Origin: Cytophagales bacterium
GTDB taxonomy: Bacteria; Bacteroidota; Bacteroidia; Cytophagales; Spirosomataceae
Assembly (NCBI GenBank): GCA_024742395.1
Contig: JANSYO010000003.1
Span: 87,707-151,706 of the forward strand
Length of the DNA: 64,000 bases
Reading direction: 5' to 3'
Every line of letters starts with the position of its first letter. Positions within the stretch are counted from its first letter, which is position 1. This document shows positions 8,296 through 16,855 of this stretch, in pieces. The notes under the pieces were generated by a model. That model did not search any database, was not told the origin of the DNA, and worked only from the letters and a program-made list of their open reading frames with translations. The translations under genes were made by a program, and so were the position numbers.

Positions 8296-11200
8296 CTATC
8301 TTTTAATTTTGAAATACATAGGATGACTATTATTCACCCCTACCACTAGATCCATCCCATTATTCATTAACAGCATGGATCTTACGTCACCTTTTAGAAA
8401 TAATCCTGACAAATATGGCGGAACAGATTGCCAGCCACTTCCTTTTCTATTGAGCAAAATTGTACCATAAGAAGCGTCATACCTTCCTGTACTCACCTCG
8501 GCATGATACTCGTTTCCGGCAAGTAACAAATCCATGTAACCATCTTCATTTAAATCAAGGACCTGTATTGCATTTACCGGTGCAAACTGTGCCTGCTGGG
8601 GTAAATCATGGCGTACATACTTACCCTTACCCACATTTTCTAACCAGGCACTACTCAAATACTCGCATCTTAGCTCAGTAAAATCATCCTGGCCAAAATA
8701 CTTTAACATTTCCTTCATTTCGGCTTTTGAGTATTCTTCGTATCGTGGAAACCTTTGTTTTATGAGTGGGGTTTGCTCTGCAAACTGGTCTCGGCTTAAA
8801 TCTGTAAAGAGTTTATATTCTTCAGAATCATCTTTTATGTAATAGGCCGGAAGAAGCTCCATAGAACCATTCTTATCCAAATCCTTAGCGTATAAATAGG
8901 CCGGTTTTTCAGAACTAAGATGGTATTTTGTGTTCTCTCCAAAGTTACCGGCTATTAGATCTACATCTCCATCATTATCTAAATCAGCCGATTTGAGACT
9001 TCGCCACCAACCATGGTTTGATGTTAAACCCGTAGCGTTTGTTACCTTCTTAAAAACGGAGCCGGTATTTTTAAAAAACTCTACCGACATATAATCCCCA
9101 CAAAGAACCAAATCCTGCCTACCATCATCATCAAAATCAAGGAAAAGGCCAGAGGTCACCATGCCGATAGTGCTAAGTTCTGCTGCCTTTTGATGGGTAA
9201 CATCAACAAACTTACCTGAACGATTCTCTAATACATAGCTCTGAGGACTCTCCGGAAAAATATCATTATCAAGCCTACCTCCGATAAAAAGATCTTTGTC
9301 TCCGTCTTCATCAAAGTCCTCTGCCAAAATGGTACTGGAGAACACCTTAAAACCTGGATCAAACAAAGACATGGAAAGACTGAATTTTCCTTTAGAATCA
9401 TTCAAATATACTCTTGGAGCCTGAGCACCCGAACCCGGAAGCTCTGTGCTACCACCTACTACAATAAGATCCTGATCTCCATCTGAGTCAACATCTATAA
9501 AGACACCGTTCAGATCTTCGGGCTCTAATGACTCCGGCAATGAACTCTTTTGATAGGTTTTAGTCTTAGTTTGAATGTAAATACCTGACGCCTGGCCTTT
9601 TGGCCCTGCCATGAAGAAATCGTCTAAACCGTCACCATTAACATCTGCAAGGGCCATTCCCGGCCCCAACTGCGAGTACTTCTGCGGCTGCATGCGTCTC
9701 ATAGAGAAGTCTGCGAAAAACTTTTCAGAATGAGCCTCGAATTCAGGATGATTAACCTCCTCCATAAATAAAGATTCTAAGGAATTTGTCAAATTAAAAA
9801 GGTAATTCAGATCATCCTCTTCATGCTCCGATACCAGTATCTCCTGGTTAGCCGCTATATTTTCTAGCAGTCTGCTTTTTCCAGTAGGCCAGATAATACG
9901 AACAGAGTCTGCTGACATATGATCTCCTAAACCAAAATGAAGCCTTTTATCTACACTACTGGCGTAACCTCGTGTAGAAAACTGCTCCTGAATTTGACTT
10001 GTACCTTGTGTATAGACCAATACCTTGGCACCTACTGCATGCAGGTTAGACGGCAGGCCTGAAAGCTTAATGCGTAAAAAATTGGCCACAGAATCCTGAC
10101 TAGTAATCCGAAGATCATTCCTTAGAATCAAAGCTTCCTGATTCATATTGTTTACTACTAAATCCAGATCACCGTCATTGTCAAAATCTGCATAAGCTGC
10201 CCCTTGCGATACCGTCTTTTCATTGGCACCCAACAGGCCGGATTGATCTATAAAGATCAAACTTTTATTATTTAAGAATAAGAAGTTTTGCTTCTCTACC
10301 GATCCAAACTCATCAAGCCTTTTGGCCCATTTCATAACATCTTCCTGAGAAACAGTTTGGGCAGAGTTAGCACCAAAAAAAGATTTTTCAGAGAGCTCTG
10401 ATTGAGTAAAAGAGATGAAGTCGTTATTGGTTAAGTCTTTCGCTAAACCATTAGAAATATGGATATCTTTCCAGCTATCATTATTGAAATCTGCAAATAA
10501 AATGCTCCAGCTCCAGTCTGTTTCTGAAATGCCTGCCAACTGCCCAATCTCCGAAAATGCAGGAACTCCAGCGGGCATCATCCCTTGGTTTAGCTGAAGA
10601 ACATTCCGACTATACTGATGATGATAGCCTGCCCACCTTTGCATTTCATATTTATCCGGACTGAAGCCCAAAGACATCATTTTCTTACGCTCATTGGTAT
10701 TAGGCATCATGTCTAACACACCGATATCGAGCAGTAAATCATTATTAATATCAGCAATATCTATACCCATGCTGCTAAAACTTTGATGTCGGGTTGCTTC
10801 AGAAATTCTGTTTACAAAACCACCCTTCTTATCGTTAATCCAGAGGTAATCATTGCTTAAGTAGTCATTGGCCACATATATATCCGGGTAGTTGTCTTCG
10901 TTTATATCCGCTACCATAATGCCCAGTCCATAACCGTCTTCCTTGATGCCTGAGGCAATGGAAACATCTACAAAAACCGGATGACCGAGCGAATCCTGAA
11001 CACCCTCATTTCTAAAAAGCTTGTCAGCTGACTTTGACAAACCACTGGTATCTATCCTGACTATCCTGTTAGGCTCGGGGTCAAAAAGCTTATGATTCAG
11101 CAGATACATATCTAAGTCGCCGTCCTTATCATAGTCAAAAAACGCTGCATTTGTAGAATAACCTGTATCAGCCAAACCATACGATTCGGCAGATTCCTGA

Positions 11201-11697
11201 AACTTAACTTCTGCTGATTTTTGATTGATAAAAAGGAGATTCTTTCTCCTTTTGGGATTACTAAAATGTGAAACGCAAAGATAGAGGTCATCCCAGCCAT
11301 CCTGATTTACATCTTCTACCGTAACACCGGTTACCCATTCTGTTTTTCCGGCTATTCCTGAACGTTCCGTGATATCCTCAAACTTGAAATCACCTTTATT
11401 CAGATAGAGTTTACTATCTACCTGGCTTCCGCCAAAAAAAACATCCTGAAGACCATCATTATTGAAGTCTCCCACACCTACACCAGAGCCAATATAGATG
11501 TACTCATTATGATAGAAATTCAAAGAATCATCTTCAATGATCTCGTTATTGAAATAAATACCCGTCTGACCAGAGTCAAGACGGGTAAACTTTAATTCTC
11601 CTGGCTTAGACTCAGTCTTGCATGCGGCATTCATTATCAGGCCTATAAAGCCCAAAAATATACTAATACGATATGATACCTGACTAGGTCTAAACAT
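8296..11697 (-). CDS. VCBS/FG-GAP repeat lipoprotein with ASPIC/UnbV domain
   Basis: 1133 residues. A lipobox (IMNAAC, lipidation at C26) marks a lipoprotein. The protein is built of FG-GAP/VCBS blades with Ca2+-binding DxDxDG-type loops (DFNNDGLQDVFFGG, DYDKDGDLDMYLLN, DLDNDGDVDLIAGN and many more), giving two beta-propeller halves. They flank an ASPIC/UnbV module at roughly residues 560-650 (LRIKLSGLPSNLHAVGAKV and the VRIIWPTGKSRLLENI segment). This architecture (CRTAC1-like) is common near glycan uptake loci in Bacteroidota, and a surface carbohydrate-binding role is usually supposed. It follows the dehydrogenase gene by 5 bases on the same strand, so the two are probably co-transcribed. 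Confidence 0.9.
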   Translation of the reverse strand: MFRPSQVSYRISIFLGFIGLIMNAACKTESKPGELKFTRLDSGQTGIYFNNEIIEDDSLNFYHNEYIYIGSGVGVGDFNNDGLQDVFFGGSQVDSKLYLNKGDFKFEDITERSGIAGKTEWVTGVTVEDVNQDGWDDLYLCVSHFSNPKRRKNLLFINQKSAEVKFQESAESYGLADTGYSTNAAFFDYDKDGDLDMYLLNHKLFDPEPNRIVRIDTSGLSKSADKLFRNEGVQDSLGHPVFVDVSIASGIKEDGYGLGIMVADINEDNYPDIYVANDYLSNDYLWINDKKGGFVNRISEATRHQSFSSMGIDIADINNDLLLDIGVLDMMPNTNERKKMMSLGFSPDKYEMQRWAGYHHQYSRNVLQLNQGMMPAGVPAFSEIGQLAGISETDWSWSILFADFNNDSWKDIHISNGLAKDLTNNDFISFTQSELSEKSFFGANSAQTVSQEDVMKWAKRLDEFGSVEKQNFLFLNNKSLIFIDQSGLLGANEKTVSQGAAYADFDNDGDLDLVVNNMNQEALILRNDLRITSQDSVANFLRIKLSGLPSNLHAVGAKVLVYTQGTSQIQEQFSTRGYASSVDKRLHFGLGDHMSADSVRIIWPTGKSRLLENIAANQEILVSEHEEDDLNYLFNLTNSLESLFMEEVNHPEFEAHSEKFFADFSMRRMQPQKYSQLGPGMALADVNGDGLDDFFMAGPKGQASGIYIQTKTKTYQKSSLPESLEPEDLNGVFIDVDSDGDQDLIVVGGSTELPGSGAQAPRVYLNDSKGKFSLSMSLFDPGFKVFSSTILAEDFDEDGDKDLFIGGRLDNDIFPESPQSYVLENRSGKFVDVTHQKAAELSTIGMVTSGLFLDFDDDGRQDLVLCGDYMSVEFFKNTGSVFKKVTNATGLTSNHGWWRSLKSADLDNDGDVDLIAGNFGENTKYHLSSEKPAYLYAKDLDKNGSMELLPAYYIKDDSEEYKLFTDLSRDQFAEQTPLIKQRFPRYEEYSKAEMKEMLKYFGQDDFTELRCEYLSSAWLENVGKGKYVRHDLPQQAQFAPVNAIQVLDLNEDGYMDLLLAGNEYHAEVSTGRYDASYGTILLNRKGSGWQSVPPYLSGLFLKGDVRSMLLMNNGMDLVVGVNNSHPMYFKIKR

Positions 11698-11702
11698 ACA
11701 TT

Positions 11703-12725
11703 CTACACTTCAATTATAGCCTTTATAACTTCTTGTTTTGGATCTAAAAATCCCTCAAAATTACTTGGCATGTCACTAAAAGCTGTACGATGCGACAGCC
11801 ATGGGTTAGTATCTATCACACCTTCTTCAATTAAAGAAATAATTTCTTTAAAATCTGCCGGAAGGCAATTTCGGCTAGCCAATAAGGTCAGTTCACGCTT
11901 ATGAAAATTCGGATCAAAAAAGGTTACATCACCTTGAAAGAGGCCCACAAAAACCACTCTGCCGCCATGTGCCACGATATTAAAAGTGTTAAGCATTGAG
12001 TTTTTATTGCCCGTGGCATCAATGACTACCGAGGGCAACTCACCTTCACACGCTTCTCTTAAATCCTTATCTGAAAGACTGCCCGAAACCGTTAAACTCA
12101 CATCCGAAAGACCTATTTTTTCAATAAATTTTAAACGGCTCGATGAGATATCTGCCATAACAACCTGTGCCTTCTGTAATTTACAAAATTGGGCTACCCC
12201 TAGTCCGATAGGCCCTGCCCCTATAATTAGCACTTTTTCACCTTCAGAAAGCCTGGCTCGATTCACTGCATGCAAACCAATACCCAATGTTTCTACCAGA
12301 GCTAGCTGATCAAAAGAAAGGCTATCTGATTTATGTATTTTGTTTAAAGGAATAGAGATATACTCGGCCATACCTCCGTCAGAATGTACACCTATTACCT
12401 CAATATTCTCACAGCAATTAATATGACCTGAACCACAGGCCTGGCATTTCCCACAGTTTAAATAGGGCTCTATAGCCACCTTGTCTCCTACTTTAAGATC
12501 ATGTGCGGTATCACCTTCTTCTATGGAGACTACTTCGCCGCCCAATTCATGCCCAAGTACTCTTGGGTAAGTGAAGAAAGGCTGATCTCCTTTAAAGGCG
12601 TGATAGTCTGTACCACAGATACCTATCCTTTTAATTTTGACAATGGCTCTGTTTTTTTCGGCCTTAATTTCTTCACGTTCTATAAAGCTAAATTCGCCGG
12701 GTTTATTAAGAATGATTGCTTTCAA
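11703..12725 (-). CDS. zinc-dependent medium-chain dehydrogenase, sugar-acid type (LgoD/RspB-like)
   Basis: 340 residues of the zinc alcohol dehydrogenase family. Catalytic zinc ligands are expected at C37 (ICGTDYH) and H59-E60 (LGHELGGEV). The structural zinc site is C91-C94-C97-C105 with the usual 2-2-7 spacing. The Rossmann glycine motif IGAGPIGLG lies near residue 168. The overall pattern resembles L-galactonate/L-fuconate and threonine-type dehydrogenases. Given the fucosidase, mutarotase and fuconolactonase neighbours, oxidation of L-fucose or of a 2-keto-3-deoxy-fuconate-type intermediate is the likely role, but the exact substrate is uncertain. It is divergent from the AraC gene, with a shared 213-bp region. 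Confidence 0.8.
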   Translation of the reverse strand: MKAIILNKPGEFSFIEREEIKAEKNRAIVKIKRIGICGTDYHAFKGDQPFFTYPRVLGHELGGEVVSIEEGDTAHDLKVGDKVAIEPYLNCGKCQACGSGHINCCENIEVIGVHSDGGMAEYISIPLNKIHKSDSLSFDQLALVETLGIGLHAVNRARLSEGEKVLIIGAGPIGLGVAQFCKLQKAQVVMADISSSRLKFIEKIGLSDVSLTVSGSLSDKDLREACEGELPSVVIDATGNKNSMLNTFNIVAHGGRVVFVGLFQGDVTFFDPNFHKRELTLLASRNCLPADFKEIISLIEEGVIDTNPWLSHRTAFSDMPSNFEGFLDPKQEVIKAIIEV

Positions 12726-12888
12726 TTTGGTAATTTTTAAAGTCCTTTTACTTGCTGATTCTTCAACTAAGTCTATTTCATCTTAGAATTTTTCAGCTAC
12801 ATGCAGATTTACAATTAAATATCACTTAATTTGTTCCACTATTAGATTTAAACAAAATAACCACAGAAAAAGACAAGTATCGGTTAAT

Positions 12889-12923
12889 ATTTTAGCAATA
12901 CATAATACTATATAAGCAAGTAA
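12889..12923 (+). promoter_or_regulatory. AraC-type direct-repeat operator, copy B
   Basis: AGCA half-sites at 12894 and 12915 are 21 bp apart with an ACATAATAC core. The site ends 15 bases before the AraC ATG, so it probably overlaps that promoter and fits autoregulation. It lies in the region shared with the divergent dehydrogenase gene and could also act on that. It matches copy A at 8252-8286 in 25 of the first 30 positions. Confidence 0.6.
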
Positions 12924-12938
12924 ACCAAAGGCTCGACT

Positions 12939-13790
12939 ATGAAAGCTCAATTACTAAAGATTTCGAATAAAATAGAGCAATCCTTCAGCATCAGACATGA
13001 TGTAGTGCCTGTATTTCATAACCGCTGGCACTATCATCCTGAAATTGAAATTATTCAAATACGAAAAGGTACCGGTACCTTTATTATTGGCGATGCTGTG
13101 GCAAAATTTGAAGAAAATGACATCTTCATGCTCGGCTCAAATCTCCCCCACTTGTTTCGTTATGACATTACCGAGGATCAGAATTATTCTGATGCTTATG
13201 TAATCCACTTTTTGCCGGAGTTTTTTGGAGCTAATTTTTTGAACTATCCCGAGATGAAAGCCGTGAAAGAAATCATGGCGAAGTCAGCACGGGGCATACA
13301 TATTAAAACCAACGAACCTCTTCAAAATAACTTTCATTTCGAAACCCTGCATGAGTCCAAAGGCTTTGATAGAATCATAAGACTATTCAATGTCATGGGC
13401 TTCATCTGCAAAAACACGGACAACTCTCTACTCTCCTCACTTGGCTTTTCACAAACTTATGACTCCATAGACAGTGAAAGACTAGATAATATTTACCAAT
13501 ATGTATTGAGCAATTTTGACCGTGAAATAAGCCTGGAAGAAATCTCGGGAGTTGCCAATTTGAGTGTACACTCTTTCTGTCGTTACTTTAAGACTAAGAC
13601 CAACAAGACTTTTACTAATTTCTTGCTCGAAATCAGAATTGGCCACGCCTGCAAACTCTTATTGGAAACTGATCTGAATATATCTCAAATTTGTTTTGAA
13701 TGTGGCTTCAATAACCTCTCTAATTTCAATCGCTATTTCAAGAAATTTGTGCAGAAAACACCCACTGAATATCTGAAGGATATTAAGTAA
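12939..13790 (+). CDS. AraC-family transcriptional regulator with cupin sensor domain
   Basis: 283 residues. The N-terminal cupin carries a conserved patch (FHNRWHYHPEIEIIQIRKGT), usual for sugar-sensing AraC proteins. The C-terminal about 100 residues hold two helix-turn-helix motifs (LEEISGVANLSVHSFCRYFK and LNISQICFECGFNNLSNFNR followed by FVQKTPTEYLKD). It is placed between the dehydrogenase/VCBS operon and the sulfatase/lactonase operon, and a direct-repeat site lies directly before it and before the fucosidase. This points to the local regulator of the fucose/sulfated-glycan genes, responding to L-fucose or a derivative (inference). Its last 8 bases overlap the convergent fuconolactonase reading frame. 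Confidence 0.9.
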   Translation: MKAQLLKISNKIEQSFSIRHDVVPVFHNRWHYHPEIEIIQIRKGTGTFIIGDAVAKFEENDIFMLGSNLPHLFRYDITEDQNYSDAYVIHFLPEFFGANFLNYPEMKAVKEIMAKSARGIHIKTNEPLQNNFHFETLHESKGFDRIIRLFNVMGFICKNTDNSLLSSLGFSQTYDSIDSERLDNIYQYVLSNFDREISLEEISGVANLSVHSFCRYFKTKTNKTFTNFLLEIRIGHACKLLLETDLNISQICFECGFNNLSNFNRYFKKFVQKTPTEYLKDIK

Positions 13791-14629
13791 CAGAATATTC
13801 CGAAAGTTTGTAAAAACGTGTGGCATTTCCACCCATAATCTTGTCCTTTTCATCTTTTGAGAAGGACTCTAAATACCTATTCAAAACAGCAGTCACTTCA
13901 GGATAATTGCCAGCCAAAAGACTAACTGGCCAATCAGAACCAAACATGAGGCGATTTGTACCAAAAACTTCAAAAGCAACATCAAGATAAGGACGTAAGT
14001 CTTCTTGTCTCCAGTGATGCCAGTCTGCCTCAGTAATGATTCCAGACACTTTACAAGAGACATGATCTAAGCCCCTTAAAGGCTTGTATATCCCGTTTCC
14101 AATCATCAATTAGGCCATCCTTGATGTATGGTTTTGCCATGTGGTCAATTACCAATCTTTGATTTTTTAAAGATTGGGCAAAAATCAAGGCATTCTTCAG
14201 ATGACGCGGAAAAATAAGAATATCATATGTATAGTCATAATTAGCCAGCATCTTGACGCCCTTCATAAAAGCTGGCCGAAGCATGTAGTCATCTTCGGGC
14301 TCATCTTGCAAAACATGCCTGAATCCTTTTAATAATTTTTTATCGCTGTAAGTTGAGAGCTTTTCTTCCAGCCCGGAAGATTGCAGATCAATCCAACCTA
14401 CTACACCTTTGATGAAATCGTTTTGATCTGCTAAACTTAAAAGGAATTCGGTTTGTGCATCATCCTGGGCAGCTTGAACAGCCACACAGCCATCAAAGTC
14501 CTGCTCCAATAGTAAAAGCTCTAAATCCTCTGGCATAAAGTCTCGCTTTATCACCTTCATTTCCTCATTTATCCAGGAATCTCTCTCTTCATTAAAAAGC
14601 CAGAAATGCTGATGCGAGTCAATTTTCAT
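13783..14629 (-). pseudogene. fuconolactonase-type amidohydrolase, frameshifted
   Basis: Two minus-strand frames together make one amidohydrolase-2 (COG3618) protein. The first, 14629-14051, carries the N-terminus with the metal-binding DSHQHFW motif. The second, to 13783, carries the C-terminus with MFGSDWPVS. They join in the segment IQAFKG(L)DHVSCK. The frames separate at a GGGG run (CCCC on + at 14072-14075): three G would give one open frame of about 281 residues, so a 1-base insertion explains the break. The intact family hydrolyses L-fuconolactone and similar sugar lactones to the acids. The gene lies 2 bases after the upstream sulfatase in the same operon. The change could be a real inactivation or a homopolymer sequencing error; the rest of both halves is well conserved. 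Confidence 0.85.
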
Positions 14630-14631
14630 TA

Positions 14632-16434
14632 CTACTTAACAGGTTTAATATAAGCGTAAAACGCTTGTTTCTTTTCTCCGTTGTCCAGATCAAAAGATGC
14701 TTCAATTATCTGCTCTCCTTTTTTCAGATTAACCTGAAACAAAATTTCCTGGTCAGTCTTACTCAATTCCTTCTTATGAAGTGCATCCCCTATCTGAAGC
14801 TCTGCAGCTCTAATATCCCAGGCCACACCTTCTTTGTATCTGTTCTTACCCGGAATCTCGTCTCCTGCAGGAGCTGCATCATGAAGCCCTAGTTGAGATT
14901 CCTTTGGCCAGCGTCTTAATTCAATTTCATACAATCCTTCTTCCAGCACATTGACGGGCCAATAACCTCTATCCCCAATTCCACTTCTTACCTGATCCTG
15001 GTTCCAGGTGGTAATTCCATTTTCCATGTGAACGTCATGGCTGTTTAGTTGAACTACCTCCGGCACCTCTTTCCCTACCGGAATATAAGTCATCTTGTCA
15101 GCCAGCACTGAAGTCTGCTCCCACCATGACTCATAAAACGACTTAAATTTCTCCATTAAATCAGGATGACTATCGGCTACATTCGTCATTTGACCGGGAT
15201 CATCTTTCACATTATAAAGCTCGTTTTCTCCAATCATTCTCCACTTTCCCATCATGACTGCCGGCTGCTTGTACTTCCTCAAATACTCCTCTCTTTGAGT
15301 ATCTACCACCAATATTCTGTCAGTCTCCTCCCCTGCATAAATCGCCTTTTTCAAGGATATTCCATCTACCTCTAGGCTAGTGCTCAGTCCGCACAAATCA
15401 ACAAGTGTAGGAAGGAAATCTATGTATGATGTCAGCGAATGAATATCCTTTCTTTCATTTAGTTTTCCGGTAGGCCAATGCATCAAAAACGGCACACGAT
15501 GCCCGCCTTCATAATGCGAACCCTTAGTTCCCTTCATTCCTGCATTAAAGCCTTTTATAACCTTACCATCTTTATCAAATTTCACACCGGCTGCGGTACC
15601 ATTATCCGACATAAAAACCAGAAGGGTATTTTCGGCCATGCCTTTCTCCATCAAATATCTCCTTAAATGGCCTACATTCTCATCAATATTGGTAATCATT
15701 CCGTAAAACTCAGGATTGGGAATATTTTCATTCCCTCGGTATGGCTCGGCATATTTATCTGGTACATTGTAAGGGCCATGAGGTGCATTTAAAGCCAAAT
15801 AGCAAAAAAATGGCTGATCAGCATTTTGATCAATAAACTTTCTCGCTTCTGAAAACCAAACATCTGTACAGTATCCATCCACTTTCTCTTCTTTACCATT
15901 TCTGAAGTAGGTGTCTGAAAAATAGTCGTTGTTCCAGTAATCGGGCTGCTGGCCAACCCCTCCTCCTTTATGTATAAAGGAAAGGTCAAAGCCTCGATCC
16001 TGTGGCCTAAAAGGATAATTATCTCCAAGGTGCCACTTTCCAAATATCGAAGTCTTATAGCCGTTTTGCTGAAAAACTTCAGCTAAGGTGGTTTCATTTT
16101 CATGAAGAATTTCTCTACCACTTATGGTATGCCAAACACCCACTTCATTGCTGTATTTACCTGTCATTAGCCCTGCTCTACTCGGTGCACATGTAGTACC
16201 CACATGGAAATCAGTAAACGAAAGGCTTTGACCGTAAAGCGAATCTAAGTGCGGCGTTTGAATCCATGGATTCCCATTGAAAGCCAGATCGCCGTAGCCC
16301 TGGTCATCTGTAAGTATAAAAATTACATTAGGCTTTTCTGATGGCTTATCCACAGAACAAGAAAACAATCCGAAACTGAAGCTTAGTATGCTGATTAAAG
16401 AAACAGCGACCTGTCTTTTAGACATTTTTGACAT
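14632..16434 (-). CDS. S1-family sulfatase (lipoprotein)
   Basis: 600 residues. A lipobox (GLFSC, C26) predicts lipidation. The formylglycine signature C82-A-P-S-R with trailing AGLMTG is intact, and metal ligands are visible in FILTDDQGYGD and LLVFMSDNG. After the sulfatase core (to about residue 440) there is an extra beta-rich C-terminal region of about 150 residues (DRGYWPVNVLEEGLYEIELR), longer than a minimal arylsulfatase and possibly a carbohydrate-binding domain. It hydrolyses sulfate esters on glycans, probably the same polymer attacked by the fucosidase. It is third in the minus-strand operon sulfatase, mutarotase, sulfatase, lactonase. Maturation requires a formylglycine-generating enzyme not seen in this window. 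Confidence 0.92.
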   Translation of the reverse strand: MSKMSKRQVAVSLISILSFSFGLFSCSVDKPSEKPNVIFILTDDQGYGDLAFNGNPWIQTPHLDSLYGQSLSFTDFHVGTTCAPSRAGLMTGKYSNEVGVWHTISGREILHENETTLAEVFQQNGYKTSIFGKWHLGDNYPFRPQDRGFDLSFIHKGGGVGQQPDYWNNDYFSDTYFRNGKEEKVDGYCTDVWFSEARKFIDQNADQPFFCYLALNAPHGPYNVPDKYAEPYRGNENIPNPEFYGMITNIDENVGHLRRYLMEKGMAENTLLVFMSDNGTAAGVKFDKDGKVIKGFNAGMKGTKGSHYEGGHRVPFLMHWPTGKLNERKDIHSLTSYIDFLPTLVDLCGLSTSLEVDGISLKKAIYAGEETDRILVVDTQREEYLRKYKQPAVMMGKWRMIGENELYNVKDDPGQMTNVADSHPDLMEKFKSFYESWWEQTSVLADKMTYIPVGKEVPEVVQLNSHDVHMENGITTWNQDQVRSGIGDRGYWPVNVLEEGLYEIELRRWPKESQLGLHDAAPAGDEIPGKNRYKEGVAWDIRAAELQIGDALHKKELSKTDQEILFQVNLKKGEQIIEASFDLDNGEKKQAFYAYIKPVK

Positions 16435-16509
16435 GTTTAAACGGTATTCAATAGGCTACAAAAAATATTTCTCGAGCTAAAACTACTTAAGCTCATAGGC
16501 GAGGCAGAA

Positions 16510-16851
16510 TTACTCGGGGAGTTTAAAAACCCGCTCCATGAGTACCCACTTTTCTCCGGGTTTACTACCGGGTACAGGCTCCTGGAAATTCCACATCAAC
16601 TCTTCCCACTCCACAGATTTGGGATGTTGATTAATTTCATCCATACGCTCAAAACTAAATGTATCATCTACCTCCATAATCATGAACATACGAGTTCCAA
16701 AGAGATAGATCTCCATATCCAAGACTCCGGCCTTTTTTATATTTTCATTGATTTGAGGCCAAAGATTTTCCGGAGAATGGTGCCACTTATATTTCTCTAT
16801 TAGCTTAGCATCATTTTTTAAATCTAAAGCCAGACAATACCTTTTACTCAT
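16510..16851 (-). CDS. L-rhamnose/L-fucose mutarotase-family protein
   Basis: 113 residues, the usual length of the RhaM family (PF05336). Family features are YCLALDLKNDAKLIEKYKWHH at the N-terminus with its conserved histidine pair, the central segment DMEIYLFGTRMFMIMEV, and the acidic WEELMWNFQEPVPG segment near the end. The family interconverts alpha and beta anomers of 6-deoxy sugars (L-rhamnose, and L-fucose in the fucose-linked subgroup). Placement between two sulfatases and next to a fuconolactonase and a fucosidase favours L-fucose as substrate, by inference. It follows the upstream sulfatase by 4 bases and precedes the next by 75 bases. Confidence 0.88.
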   Translation of the reverse strand: MSKRYCLALDLKNDAKLIEKYKWHHSPENLWPQINENIKKAGVLDMEIYLFGTRMFMIMEVDDTFSFERMDEINQHPKSVEWEELMWNFQEPVPGSKPGEKWVLMERVFKLPE

Positions 16852-16855
16852 AAGT

